Below, one piece after another: positions 34,442 through 45,818 of a stretch of 64,000 nucleotides of DNA; within the stretch, counting starts at the first letter, position 1; each line of letters opens with the position of its first letter. The stretch is from NCBI GenBank assembly GCA_012064385.1, contig QRDG01000237.1, positions 688,756-752,755 on the forward strand. Direction: 5' to 3'. The DNA is from Puccinellia tenuiflora (taxonomy: Eukaryota > Streptophyta > Magnoliopsida > Poales > Poaceae). Made by a program: the position numbers and the translations under genes. The notes beneath the pieces are model-generated. The model was given only the letters and a program-made list of their open reading frames with translations, was not told the DNA's origin and did not search any database.

Positions 34442-35981
34442 CAAGATAGGTAACTTCAGGAAGCCAGAACTCGCACTTGGAGAACTTGGCATAGAGGCGT
34501 TGTTCTCGGAGTTTTGTGAGGACGAGGCGCAGATGTTCAGCATGCTCTTCGTCAGACTTGGAGTAGATGAGGATATCGTCGAGATAGACCACCACGAACT
34601 TGTCGAGGTACTCCATGAAGACAGAGTTCATGAGACGAGAGAAGGTTGCTGGAGCATTTGTGAGACCGAAAGACATGACGGTGTACTCGTAGAGACCGTA
34701 GCGAGTGGTGAAGGCTGTTTTTGGGATATCTTCTTTCCTGATTTTTATTTGATGATACCCCATTCTTAGGTCCATTTTAAAGAAGACCTTTGCACCGACA
34801 AGTTGATCGAAGAGATCATTTATTCGAGGAAGAGGATATTTGTTCTTTATTGTGCGGAGGTTGACAGGGCGATAGTCGATGACAAGATGACTTGTTTTGT
34901 CCTTCTTCTTCACCAAGATGGTGGGGCATCCCCACGGAGACGAACTTGGTTGGATATAGCCTTTGCTTTCCAGGTCCTCGAGCTGTTTCTTGAGCTCGAT
35001 CAGTTCTGGGGGACCCATTTTGTAAGGCCTTTTGGACATAGGCGCCGTGCCTGGTTCAAGCTCGATGACGAATTCAACAGCTCTGTCGGGTGGCATACCC
35101 GGGAGCTCCTCCGGAAAAACATCAGGAAAGTCACAAACGACTAGAACATTTTGGATTGCTTGGAGAGGATCGACGTTTAGAGCAAAGAGCTGGGCAGAAG
35201 GTGAAGAGTTTGGAGAATAGACTATCTGGCCAGAGGGGTGAGAGAGAGTGACCGTCTTCATGGCACAGTCGATCTTAGCTTTATTGGCCTTCAACCAGTT
35301 CATGCCAAGCATGACGTTGATGTCCGAGTTTGCAAGAACTATGAGGGAAGCAAGGAACAAGTGACCTCCGATGAGAATTTCATTGTCATGACTTATCTTA
35401 GAGGACATCAACTGAGCTCCAGGGGAGTGGACGTTTAGAGTGGCAGGTAAAGGATCTAAGGATAGCTCATGTTTTTCCGTAAACCTTTTTTATACGAAAG
35501 AGTGGGAAGCACTAGTATCGAACAAAACTTTAGCATCAACTGAGTTTATTGGGAGTGTACCGAGGACAACTTCTGGAGCTTCCTGAGCTGCATCAGCGTT
35601 GAGGTAGTTTACCCTTGCTTGACGTCCCTGAGACCTAGTGTTTGTGTTGAGAGGCCTCTGCAGGATAGGAGCACGCACCATCATCTGAGTCGGAGCAGGA
35701 CGAGAACCCGTCGGCCTTGGCGGTGCCGCGATGGTCCTGGGAGCAGGGATGGGTGGGCGTGGGGCAGACCCTGGAGTACCCGGAACGTAGGTGCCACGTG
35801 CGAGGGCACTGTTGGGCACCCACACTCTGCGCTTCTGAGGTGGTCCGACGTTCTTGCCTGAGGAAGAGCCACCTTCACGAGCGTGCTTGCGAGACTCCTC
35901 AAACACAGCACGTCCATGCTCGGCCTTGAGCGCGGTGTCGACAAGCTCCTCGAAGTTCTGCATCTTAATGAGGTTGAGCGC
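34442..35981 (-). pseudogene. A gag C-terminus, protease and reverse transcriptase
   Basis: Read on the minus strand from 35981. The end of gag (FEELVDTALKAEHGRAVFEE) is followed by a basic Pro/Arg-rich linker, from which the CCHC knuckle is missing. The protease has DTSASHSFV where H has DTGASHSFV, so the catalytic Gly is Ser. A stop (TAA, 35490-35492) follows at once. Beyond it the same frame holds LGMNWLKANKAKIDC, then the RT with FPEELPGMPPDRAVEF, PYKMGPPEL, SSSPWGCPTILVKKKD, GYHQIKI, FGLTNAPATFSRLMN and the catalytic YLDDIL. The gene is cut by the Copia element at 34441 and by E2 at 35982. Confidence 0.9.
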
Positions 35982-37761
35982 TGATGCATCTAAAAATGCA
36001 TACATGAACTTTGCACTATAATAGTCATATTCCAATCATATTTGCATAATATAAGGGGTATATTACTGTTATTTAATGATTTTTGGTAATTAATAATGAT
36101 TTCCCCTTTTTATGGAATTAATCCTGCGTAGGCAGAAAACCCCTATTTCTTTCCTTATTTGTTTCAGGACCTTAACGACGTCATAATGAGCTATAAATTT
36201 AGGAGGGTCAATATTTTGGAAGGAGAAGATTTAGGAGCGAAAGAAGTCAACGAACGGAGGCCGGAGGACCAAAAGGGAGGGTCCCACGCGGCTATAGTAC
36301 TAGGCTGCGTGGGCCCATCCAACTTGGCCCTCGTGGCCCCATTTGCGTCGATCCTTCGCCCAGAAGCTTCCTCGTGACCTAAAAACGCCTATATAAAGAG
36401 CCCCCCGACGTTCTCCGAAGGGAGAGCCGCCACACGAGAGAAACAAGAAAAAGAGACCAGGAGGCGGCAGATTGGAGGGGGAAAACTACGGCGGAGCCCT
36501 GCCGGAGAGTTCTCCTTCTTCTCCATCGACATCTCCACCATCTCCATGATGAAGAGGGAGTAGTCCACCTCTGGACTATGGGTTTGTGGCAGTAGCATAT
36601 GTATCTCTCTCTCTCTTGAGCTTCACTAATTAGCACCATATGAGCTGCTGAACATGATTACGGTCACCGTTGTATTACCATTGCGGTGGATCTTTCTATG
36701 AATTAATATATGTTGAGATTGCAATGTTATATTTCAGTTATGAAAGTAGATGCATATTATGTACCCCGTTCTTGTATCCTTGTTATGATCAAGCATGTTT
36801 ATGAGAGCGTGTGTGGGGAAATGTGTGCATTAGTTGGAGTAACGGGGGTGGTGAAGTGATAAGCTGACAACTTAATATCATGATCCATTGGCTATTTACC
36901 TTACTTTGTTACCTCACTAGGGATAAACCAAAATACCATGTTGTAGGGTAGGAGGAGTGACATGCCTCTACCTAAGGCTAGATCCATCATGTGTTTATTT
37001 TCACTTCATGTCATTAATCTCAAAGCTATACTCTGATGTTATCTTAGTTACTAAGGTGCATGATTTAGTTCACATCTTGGTGGAGTATAAGTGAGACTAA
37101 TAATCAAAAGGTTTCTATGTTAGGACGTGATGCCCATATAATTAGTAACATGTCATTAAACTTGTTTGCAATCTCATATGTTAAATCTCTGTTCACTCAT
37201 TTGCCACACTATATTAAAGAGAGAGTGCATGTGTGAAACCATGAACCCCGGTCCATTTTTAATCATAAGAAACACTTTTCCAACCACTTTTAAGCATCAT
37301 TTACATTCAGCCATTTTAAAATCAGAAAATACAAAAACACTTTTACTTCTTCCATTCACATATAAAAACCCCAAAAATACCATCCATCATCATTACTATC
37401 ATCCTTGCATACTTGTTCACCACCATTGCATATTTATTTACTATTTTGCTTTCATTATCATCTTAATATCATTCTCACACCTTGTGCTTGACAACCACTT
37501 GGTGAGGTTGAGGGCACAAAGCAATCTATTTTGTTTGCAGTAAATCTAGAGAAGGACAAGAAGATAAAACCCACACTACTGATTCCCCGAGGGTTCAATA
37601 TTAAACCCTCGAGTCACCTTCTTGGGGAAAAACTACCACTTCTACATACTCTGCACTTGGAGGCTCAACCTATCCCTAATATATTATCTTCCTTTCAGGG
37701 TATCAAGAGTACTTGTTGGCGTTGTTGAGGGAGAAGAACACTCTCATCAATCCCGTCATCA
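35982..37761 (+). mobile_element. 5' LTR of E2
   Basis: 1780 bp, TGATGCATC...CGTCATCA, TATA box at 36390-36396 (CCTATATAAAGAG). It matches the E1 LTRs closely. Confidence 0.92.
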
Positions 37762-37772
37762 AAGGGTTTTTC

Positions 37773-37790
37773 TGGCGCCGTTGCCAGGGA
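37773..37790 (+). other. Primer binding site of E2 (tRNA-Asp type)
   Basis: TGGCGCCGTTGCCAGGGA, 11 bases after the LTR end, one base different from the E1 site. A leader with no ORF follows to 38101, with an AAGCTTGGGGAGG motif near 37863. Confidence 0.85.
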
Positions 37791-38101
37791 ATCATAGCTG
37801 GAAGGGTTTGTCCAAGGATATCACAACAAAGTCAACTTCATCTCCAACTTGTGCTAACACCTAAGCTTGGGGAGGTTGCACCTACGTGAGCATCATCTTG
37901 TCCATCTTTACCTTCAAGCAAATTATTTTGTTTTGTTTTTGTCTTGCATATCATTTTTGGATTTCAGTTTGCATATTTTATTTTCAGTTTTGCATTAGTT
38001 AATTCAGTTTGCATTGTTTTAGTGTCATTTTATTTTCAGTTTTGCATAAAAAACTAAAAACCCATAAAAACTAGTATTGTTTTTAATATGTATGATAAGC
38101 T

Positions 38102-39850
38102 ATGGAGAAACTTTCTGGAATGTCTATGGGTAATGATTATTTTAAAATGTATGACGCCTACTCTGAATATCAATCAACCAAAGAGGGAAATAGAGTGGGT
38201 AAATTGCTTAAAGCTCTTTATAAAATAGCTAATCAGTTTTGTGAGATACATGGTATAACTTGTTGCAATAGAAGAGTTGTTAAACATTCCCACTATCAAT
38301 GCAGGTCTAATAGTGATCCTATAATTGCTTGTTATCGTGAAGATGAATGTTTATGCCCTGATATAGAACACGTTGAGAAATATATTGCTTATGTTGGAGC
38401 CCATGAGATAGACTCTCTTCTTGATAAATTTGTTGCAACCAGTCATGTAGCTCGTGAAATGAAAGGGCAAGTTTCTATTATTCTCCAAATTTGCAAAAAA
38501 GAATTTAGTGATAATGTTTATGTTAAAGAAAGAATTCTTGCTGCCACAGAAAGCACTAACATTTTGCAGGAAGAGGATGATGAAAACATAAGCTTGGAAG
38601 AGGAAGAAAGTGAAGAGGAGATTGAAATGGATATGTTCCAACCTAAGCTTGGGGAAGAGTTGGATCCCCCAACTTCACCATCAACAATTGATAGTAGCAC
38701 TCAAACTCAAAAATCTTTTGTTATTTATAAGAACCCATGTTATGATGAGTGTCAAACTGAAAATTCTATGGTCCTATATGATAACCCATGCTATTATGAT
38801 AAAACTAATAATGCTCCTTTACTTTTTAATGATGCTACTAGTGAACTTATTGATGATAATGAGGAGTGTTGTTTAAATATGCTATATGATAATGCTTTAG
38901 ATGATGGTCCTATGCTTATTGATAATCCTCAATGTTTAGAAGTTGTTACAAATTTATGTGAGGATAAAAATGATATACTTGCAGTTTGTGATGGTACTCT
39001 TACTCATGAGAGTCCTACTTTGTTCTTGAATTCTCCTAGTTACACCATGGAGGAGAAATTTGCTTATGTTGAGAAATACTTATGTGGTTTGGAATTATCT
39101 TTAGTTTCAAATATTTGTTGCAACCATGATATTAAACTTTATATTGATCTTAATAATTATTTTGAAAGAGGGAAGCATGCTAATGAATTCCAAAATAAAT
39201 TTAATGATCCTCTTTATGTGCCTATATTATCTAAGTTGAATGATTCTTGTGATTCTATGGTTGAATTTATTTCTTCTACTTGCAACTATTATAAAAGAGG
39301 AGGTAATAAAAACCCTATTTTTGCTACTAATAAATATATGCTGCAAGTAACTACTGTTAATATGCATTGTGAAATTTCTATTTATTGTGATTCATTCATA
39401 TACAAAATGCCAATGCATAGAAAGAAAGTTAGACTTCGTTGTTATTACTTTTGTGTTTTGTTTTTCTCTTTACTAGGTTCCAACTTGACTATTATTTTGA
39501 TTGGCTTGAGAGCACCATGGGATCCTGGTATTTGCATGAAAACTTCCCAAGGAAGAAGGGCACAACTTTTAAGCTCCCTCATGAATGTCGGAGAACTGTC
39601 CCAGGAACTGGGGGTGTCTCGAGAAGGATCGAGTAAGGGGCTGAACACGGAATCAAACAACCCTCAACGTGCTCCGACGACGGTGCTCGTCGGACTCTCT
39701 GCGGGACAGCACTGCAGAAAGAGAACACTCGGTCTTACCCAGGTTCAGGGCCCTCCTGTGGAGGTAAAGCCCCTACGTCCTGCTTTGGTGTATTGCACTG
39801 CTTGGAGAGTCCACAGTACAAGGAGAGCTTGTCGAGCTCGAGGTGGCTAA
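38102..39850 (+). CDS. Unrecognised E2 protein with chimeric C-terminus (582 aa)
   Basis: I cannot name the family; similar frames occur in grass transposon-derived predictions as I recall. Residues 1-150 contain paired cysteines (ITCCNRR, ECLCPD). An acidic run of Glu/Asp spans about 157-177. From about 207 a motif recurs: KNPCYDE, DNPCYYD, DNPQCLE, then ESPTLFLNSPSYT and FAYVEKYLCGLELS. Residues about 447-457 are hydrophobic (YYFCVLFFSLL), and the DNA there reads like a splice acceptor (TTTTTCTCTTTACTAG). The last ~88 residues, from about 495 (39586), are read through the inserted solo LTR, so the native frame was different. It shares no sequence with the E1 protein except the downstream KGTTFKLPHE segment in another frame. 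It is expressed, if at all, from the 35982 LTR. Confidence 0.55.
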   Translation: MEKLSGMSMGNDYFKMYDAYSEYQSTKEGNRVGKLLKALYKIANQFCEIHGITCCNRRVVKHSHYQCRSNSDPIIACYREDECLCPDIEHVEKYIAYVGAHEIDSLLDKFVATSHVAREMKGQVSIILQICKKEFSDNVYVKERILAATESTNILQEEDDENISLEEEESEEEIEMDMFQPKLGEELDPPTSPSTIDSSTQTQKSFVIYKNPCYDECQTENSMVLYDNPCYYDKTNNAPLLFNDATSELIDDNEECCLNMLYDNALDDGPMLIDNPQCLEVVTNLCEDKNDILAVCDGTLTHESPTLFLNSPSYTMEEKFAYVEKYLCGLELSLVSNICCNHDIKLYIDLNNYFERGKHANEFQNKFNDPLYVPILSKLNDSCDSMVEFISSTCNYYKRGGNKNPIFATNKYMLQVTTVNMHCEISIYCDSFIYKMPMHRKKVRLRCYYFCVLFFSLLGSNLTIILIGLRAPWDPGICMKTSQGRRAQLLSSLMNVGELSQELGVSREGSSKGLNTESNNPQRAPTTVLVGLSAGQHCRKRTLGLTQVQGPPVEVKPLRPALVYCTAWRVHSTRRACRARGG

Positions 39851-40667
39851 CAATGGCTACTTGCTAGTCTTCGGATCTAGGGTTCTTGGGTAAGCTCCTA
39901 GTCAAGAATCGAACCTAGTCAAGAGTCGAACCCTTTGCTTGGGCGTGCTCCTCCTCCTTTTATAGGCGTCCTGGACCTCTTATGCCCAAACATTTGGGCG
40001 GGAAGGGTTACCACATGGCGACGAAGGAGGAGGCGCGGTGCACCGTAAAGGTGGAGTCCACCATAAAGGTAAAGCTCGGGGACGCGGTCCACGGCAGGGG
40101 AACGGTGTCACCAAAGCTGAAAAGGGGCACCGACCAGCTGGACGGCGGGCTGGCGCTTGCCGAGGTGGGAGGTGACCCACGGTGACGTCGTCTTTGGAGC
40201 GTAGCTGCAGACTGTCCCCTTGTCACCAAAGAGGCAATACTCGCTGTCCGCTTTGCTTGGCTCCGCTTTGTTGACTGCTTTATACATGGAAACGGCAACT
40301 GCGGCGTCGTCGTCATCGCGCGTAGGCACGCGCGTCACTCTGCACATGGCGCAGAGCCCATGTGCGCTCTGCCGCGGGGGCAGAGATTGCTTCACGAGGA
40401 AGGCGCTTCGTGAGGCAAAAAGCCTCGCCGAGCCCTTCAGCTTGGTCCTTAGCAGAATTGCAGGCGGCGTCAGAGACGCCTTGTCGAGGAGCGATCCCTC
40501 GCCAAGGGAGAGAATCCTTGGCGAGGAGAAAAACCCTTCGCGAGGGGAAGAATCCTCGCGAAGCCCGCCAGGCTTGGAGAGCCTGGTCCTTAGTGAAAAT
40601 CATCCGAAGAAAACTTGTGGGCCCTGGCAGGCCGGCCCGTGGTACCCTGGTTTCCACTGTGCCGACA
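39586..40667 (-). mobile_element. Solo LTR nested in E2
   Basis: 1082 bp, TGTCGG...CCGACA ends, flanked by ATGAA at 39581-39585 and 40668-40672. A minus-strand TATA box (CCTATAAAAGG, about 39957-39967) sets the orientation. The flanking E2 sequence joins perfectly when it is removed. It is GC-rich in its right half with GCGAGG-type short repeats (40480-40560). Family not identified; probably Gypsy. Confidence 0.88.
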
Positions 40668-40672
40668 ATGAA

Positions 40673-43038
40673 CTTTATCTTCGGTAAAACAATAAGTAAG
40701 TAAGCCTAGCTATATGGCTATAAAGAAAGCGCTTTACGGGAGGCAACCCGGTTGTTTTTATTTGGATTTTCATTGAGTTCTCTTGATGTAACAATAGATT
40801 ATTTTCTTAGTTTAGTTTGTGGAATTTTTAATAAAGTGCCAAGTTTTACCCATTTTGGTTGAAAAAGTTGCTATACCTATTTGGAGATTTTATTCCTGCA
40901 CAGAGTCTGTGCACGGTTTGATTTTTCATTCCTATTCTGTAACTCCAAATGAGCTGAGATTTTTACTGTAACTGCAACTTTTAATCCTCTGTATGTCTGA
41001 AGTTTTTCAGAGTTTTAGACAAGTTTAAGTAGGACAGAAAAATACGTTTTGCTGCTGCTGTTTTTTCTGGACGGATTCTGTCCCATATAGTTTTATGCAT
41101 AGTTTGAACTATTGAGTTGATCCAATTGAGTTTATGAGTAGGCATACAACATTATACATTCTCTGGTCATTCATATGAATTTTAATCCATGGATTATATG
41201 CATCAAAGAAACTTGTTTATTTATCTCTACTAATATCACCCCGCAGAAAAGAGATGGGAGAAATTGTGTTTTGAAGTTTTTTCACAGGGATTGGAGGAGA
41301 TGCACCATGAGTTATCCAAGGATGGTGAGAACCATAAGCTTGGGGATGTGAACATCCTCACTGAACCAAAACATTCTCGGTTTGCACACATCTAACTTCT
41401 GTTTTTCTATCATTGCACTTTATTGCATAAACTTGGAGCGTATTTTAGTTTGTTTTGCTTTGATTTTTATTTCGTGAGACCGCCACACTATCTTTTATAT
41501 ATGAGAATTATACTGGAAATTTGGGTTGAAATATCTTGCATGCTTTTATTGTATTGGGAAAAGGGATGTCTAAGTTGATTTTTAATGAAACATATAGTTG
41601 CATGATTCATGACCCTCTTTATGAGTAATAATTTGCAAATGCTTTATCATGAGCTATCTTTTATTCATGTTTTGATGCTGTATGTTATTTCACTTTGTTT
41701 GACATGAATTAGTTAGTTCTATGGACACTCATGCATGCATCTAGATGGTCATCTTTCTCCTTTTGCTAGCCCAAAAATTTCAACAAGTAAAAACTTGTTT
41801 CCAACACCTTCAGCCCAAGTTTTTCCAGTGAGTCCACCATATCTACCTATTAGCTTTATGCTATTCCAAGTATGTTTATCATATTATTTGTGTTATCTAT
41901 ACCTCTAAATGAAAATGAAGATGTTATTTATTGTAATGGTAAAAGTTGGTTAAAAAGCTCTCGCGAACTTGATGCACACTTTACTTTTATTGCATTCAAA
42001 AAGATGAACCATTGTGATTAATATTATGAAGATAGTGGCTTGATAAATGTTTAAGGTTGGGAGTTAGCCCATATGTGCTGTCACATGCAAAGCTTTCAAC
42101 ATGTTTCATCATTTGTTTAGTTGATATCATGTACTTTTGTCTATGGATGGCTATCATGACGAAATAAATGTGGAAATAGAGTTAAGTTTAAATGAGTTTG
42201 TATAAATGGTTAGAGAGAAACCTGGGCCGCTAATCTAAGCCATGCATCATTCATGGTGGAAATTTACTTACATGCTATTTTTAACCCTCTGTGATACACC
42301 CTACAATAAAAAGCTATCAAGTGGTAAATAAAGAGGGTGTCGAGATTGTTCAATATGTTTGTTTGTCTTGTTGTTTTGATATGGGCTTGATCCATATCAT
42401 GGGACAAGAGGTACCCCAGTTGAGACTCTTGATGACACCGTTATTACTTACAATGATAGATAACTTAAACTTGCTTTGTTTCCCAAGTTGAGTAATCATG
42501 GTGTAGGCACTTGTATTCAAGGGGCATGAGACATCTAACCTTTACTTTATCAAGGCCACTACTCATATTTGCTTTCACATTCAACTTTAATCATTCAAGA
42601 TGCTATGATAGGGGAATGAGAGCTTGACACCAAGTATTACCATTGCATTCAATAACTTAAGTAGAATAGTTTGGAGGATAGATGAAACTTATGCATGCTT
42701 TACCTCTACTTATTTATATATCATTTCCAAAGTGTCCACCTTTTATATTCAGATTTTCTACACTCTATGGACCACAAGTATGCAAAAGTAAGAATGTCCA
42801 TAGTACTATCTTTTATGTTGCACTTTGTGAACTATCATTGATCATCTTTTCATTTGAATACTTGATATCACTTTATAAACTGTTTGCATATTGCTACTTC
42901 TTTGAAATAATGAATCATTTGACTTTATGTAGCAGTAGCAATCATATTTTATATCCATGTTTTTATTATATTGCAAAGTTCATGTTAGTTTTATCACTTT
43001 CATACTCGGGGACGAGCATGAGTTAAGCTTGGGGATGT
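40673..43038 (+). other. 3' non-coding region of E2 with polypurine tract
   Basis: Near-identical in layout to 10421-12775 of E1, including the ACGGGAGGCAACCCGG hairpin, an AAGCTTGGGGATG motif near 41336, and the polypurine tract TAAGCTTGGGGATGT at 43024-43038. The 114-codon frame at 42682-43026 is again open. Confidence 0.75.
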
Positions 43039-44814
43039 TGATGCATCTAAAATGCATACATGAACTTTGCACTATAATAGTCATATTCCAATCATATTTG
43101 CATAATATAAGGGGTATATTACTGTTATTTAATGATTTTTGGTAATTAATAATGATTTCCCCTTTTTATGGAATTAATCCTGTGCAGGCAGAAAACCACT
43201 ATTTCTTTCCTTATTTGTTTCAGGACCTTAACGACGTCATAATGAGCTATAAATTTAGGAGGGTCAATATTTTGGAAGGAGAAGATTTAGGAGCGAAAGA
43301 AGTCAACAAATGGAGGCCGGAGGACCAAAAAGGAGGGTCCCACGCGGCTACAGTACTAGGCCGTGTGGGCCCATCCAACTTGGCCCTCGTGGCCCCATTT
43401 GCGTCGATCCTTTGCCCAGAAGCTTCCTCATGACCTAAAAACGCCTATATAAAGAGCCCCCCGACGTTCTCCGAAGGGAGAGCCGCCACACGAGAGAAAC
43501 AAGAAACAGAGACCAGGAGGCTGCGGATTGGAGGGGGAAAACTTCGGCGGAGCCCTGCCGGAGAGGTCTCCTTCTTCTCCATCGACATCTCCACCATCTC
43601 CATGATGAAGAGGGAGTAGTCCACCTATGGACTATGGGTTTGTGGCAGTAGCATATGTATCTCTATCTCTCTTGAGCTTCACTAATTAGCACCGTATGAG
43701 CTGCTGAACATGATTATGGTCACCGTTGTATTACCATTGTGGTGGATCTTTATATGAGTTAATATATGTTGAGATTGCAATGTTATATTTCAGTTATGAA
43801 AATAGATGCATATTATGTACCCCGTTCTTGTATACTTGTTATGATCAAGCATGTTTATGAGAGTGTGTGGGGGAACGTGTGCATTAGTTGGAGTAACGGG
43901 GGTGGTGAAGTGATAAGCTGACAACTTAATATCATGATCCATTGGGTGTTTACCTTACTTTGTTACCTCACTAGGGATAAACCAAAATACCATGTTATAG
44001 GGTAGGAGGAGTGACATGCCTCTACCTAAGACTAGATCCATCATGTGTTTATTTTCACTTCATGTCATTAATCTTAAAGCTATACTCTAATGTTATCTTA
44101 ATTACTAAGGTGCATGATTTAGTTCGCATCTTGGTGGAGTATAAGTGAGACTAATAATCAAAAGGTCTCTATGTTAGGACGTGATGCCCATATAATTAGT
44201 AACATGTCATTAACCTTGTTTGCAATCTCATATGTTAAATCTATGTTTACTCATTTGCCACACTATATTAAAAAGAGAGTGCATGTGTGAAACCATGAAC
44301 CCCGGTCCATTTTTAATCATAAGAAACACTTTTCCAACCACTTTTAAGCATCTTTTATATTCAGCCATTTTAAAATCAGAAAATACAAAAACACTTTTAC
44401 TTCTTGCATTCACATATAAAAACCCCAAAAATACCATCCATCATCATTACTATCATCCTTGCATACTTGTTCACCACCATTGCATATTTATTTACTGTTT
44501 TGCATTCATTATCATCTTAATATCATTCTCACACCTTGTGCTTGACAACCACTTGGTGAGGTTGAGGGCACAAAGCAATCTATTTGTTTGCAGGAAATCT
44601 AGAGAAGGACAAGAAGATAAAACCCACACTACTGATTCCCCGAGAGTTCGATATTAAACCCTCGAGTCACCTTCTTGGGGGAAAACTACCACTTCTACAT
44701 ACTCTGCACTGGGAGGCTCAACCTATCCCTAATATATTATCTTCCTTTCAGGGTATCAAGAGTACTTGTTGGCGTTGTTGAGGGAGAAGAACACTCTCAT
44801 TAATCCCGTCATCA
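43039..44814 (+). mobile_element. 3' LTR of E2
   Basis: 1776 bp, complete, TATA box at about 43446-43453. It ends CGTCATCA and is followed by A gag. Confidence 0.92.
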
Positions 44815-45421
44815 AAGGGCGTACTTCAGTGCCGGGCTGAAGCCCTTGCAGAAGCGAGCTTGCTTCTTGGCATCAGTGGACACCTCGTCTCCAGCGTAGC
44901 GGGAAAGGTTGTTGAAGACCCGACTGTAGCTGAGGACGTCCATGTGGCCCTGTGTGAGCGAGCAAAACTCCTCGCGCTTGCGCTCCATGAGTCCGTTGGG
45001 GACGTGGTGACATAGGAAGCTGGCCTTGAACTCCGGCCAGGTTGTAGTCGTGCCGGGACCTCTCATGGCCTGGCGGTTCTCCCACCACGAGGCCGACTCG
45101 CCGCGTAGGAGGAAGGTGATGAAGGGCACGTGGTCGTCAGGAGCCACCCGTGCCGTGAGAAGGGTCCTCTCCATCTCGCGAAGCCAGTCGTCAGTGTCGA
45201 GGGGCTCAGTCGGAGAGGCGAAGATCCTGGGGTTGAGGTTGAGGAAGTCCTTGAGTGATCCTGTTGTTGTTTTGCATCATCTGGTTTGCTTGCGTTTGCG
45301 CCATCTGCGCCACCACTTGCGTCAGGTGCGTCAACATCTCCGAGAACGGTGGCGGAGGGGGCGGAGGTGGGTTGCTGTTACCCCTCATCATGCTGAGGAT
45401 AACGACAACATTTGTAAGCAC
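44815..45421 (-). pseudogene. N-terminal gag of Gypsy A
   Basis: Starts MLTNVVVILS (or the internal MMRGNSNPP) at 45421, with a Pro-run then a Gln-rich helix. A deletion of about 22 bp near 45230-45250, compared with H, shifts the frame. The capsid then continues with RTLLTARVAPDDHVPF, LRGESASWWENRQAM and SRYAGDEVSTDAKKQARF. It is cut by E2 after LKYA and continues at 35981. Retrotrans_gag-type capsid of a chromovirus. Confidence 0.85.
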
Positions 45422-45799
45422 CAGATAAAGATGACAGATTTTTCGGAAGGATTAGATAGCAACAGATAACTTGGATAGACATTAGATGCACCGTAAAAGA
45501 TTCAACACCGGAGTAGGGAAACAAAGATGAAGTGACCGAAGCAACATTTCTTTCACCAATTCACTACTGCAACCTGAAGGTACTACGGAAAAACCCCGAA
45601 CACGTGAAACCCTAATTTTGAAAAATTAGGAAAGGAGAGAAAAATTCGTTTCACTTCCTTACCAGAAAAGGGGAGGGTGGGTGGGGAAAGAAATAAAGAG
45701 AACAGAGTTCCTACTCTCGCATTTAATTTTTCCTGAATAGCTACTAAAATAATTTCTAGACTTAACTACGACCAGTTGAAAAAGGCTCCTAAAGGCGGT
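45422..45799 (-). other. Leader of Gypsy A
   Basis: About 380 bp between primer site and gag; no gene seen. It matches the H leader at 53325-53707. Confidence 0.6.
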
Positions 45800-45815
45800 C
45801 CATGCTCTGATACCA
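45800..45815 (-). other. Primer binding site of Gypsy A (iMet)
   Basis: TGGTATCAGAGCATGG on the minus strand, three bases from the LTR end; complementary to initiator tRNA-Met. Confidence 0.9.
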
Positions 45816-45818
45816 ATT

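Larger units (their letters stand above)
35982..44814 (+). mobile_element. Athila-like non-autonomous LTR retrotransposon E2
   Basis: 5' LTR 35982-37761, primer site 37773-37790, ORF from 38102, nested solo LTR 39586-40667, 3' non-coding region, polypurine tract 43024-43038, 3' LTR 43039-44814. The LTRs, leader and 3' region match E1, but the ORF is unrelated. It is inserted in A's gag: target AGCGC at 35977-35981 and AGGGC at 44816-44820 (one mismatch, and one extra A at 44815). LTRs differ by ~2% in the first 190 bp by eye. Confidence 0.88.

Noticed and set aside
34355..35438. Plus-strand frames antisense to the A pol
   Set aside because: Mirror frames of the reverse transcriptase gene on the minus strand.
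40380..40620. Short GCGAGG/CCTTCGCGAG repeats, considered as a CRISPR-like or satellite array
   Set aside because: Irregular spacing and units, inside a solo LTR of a plant element.
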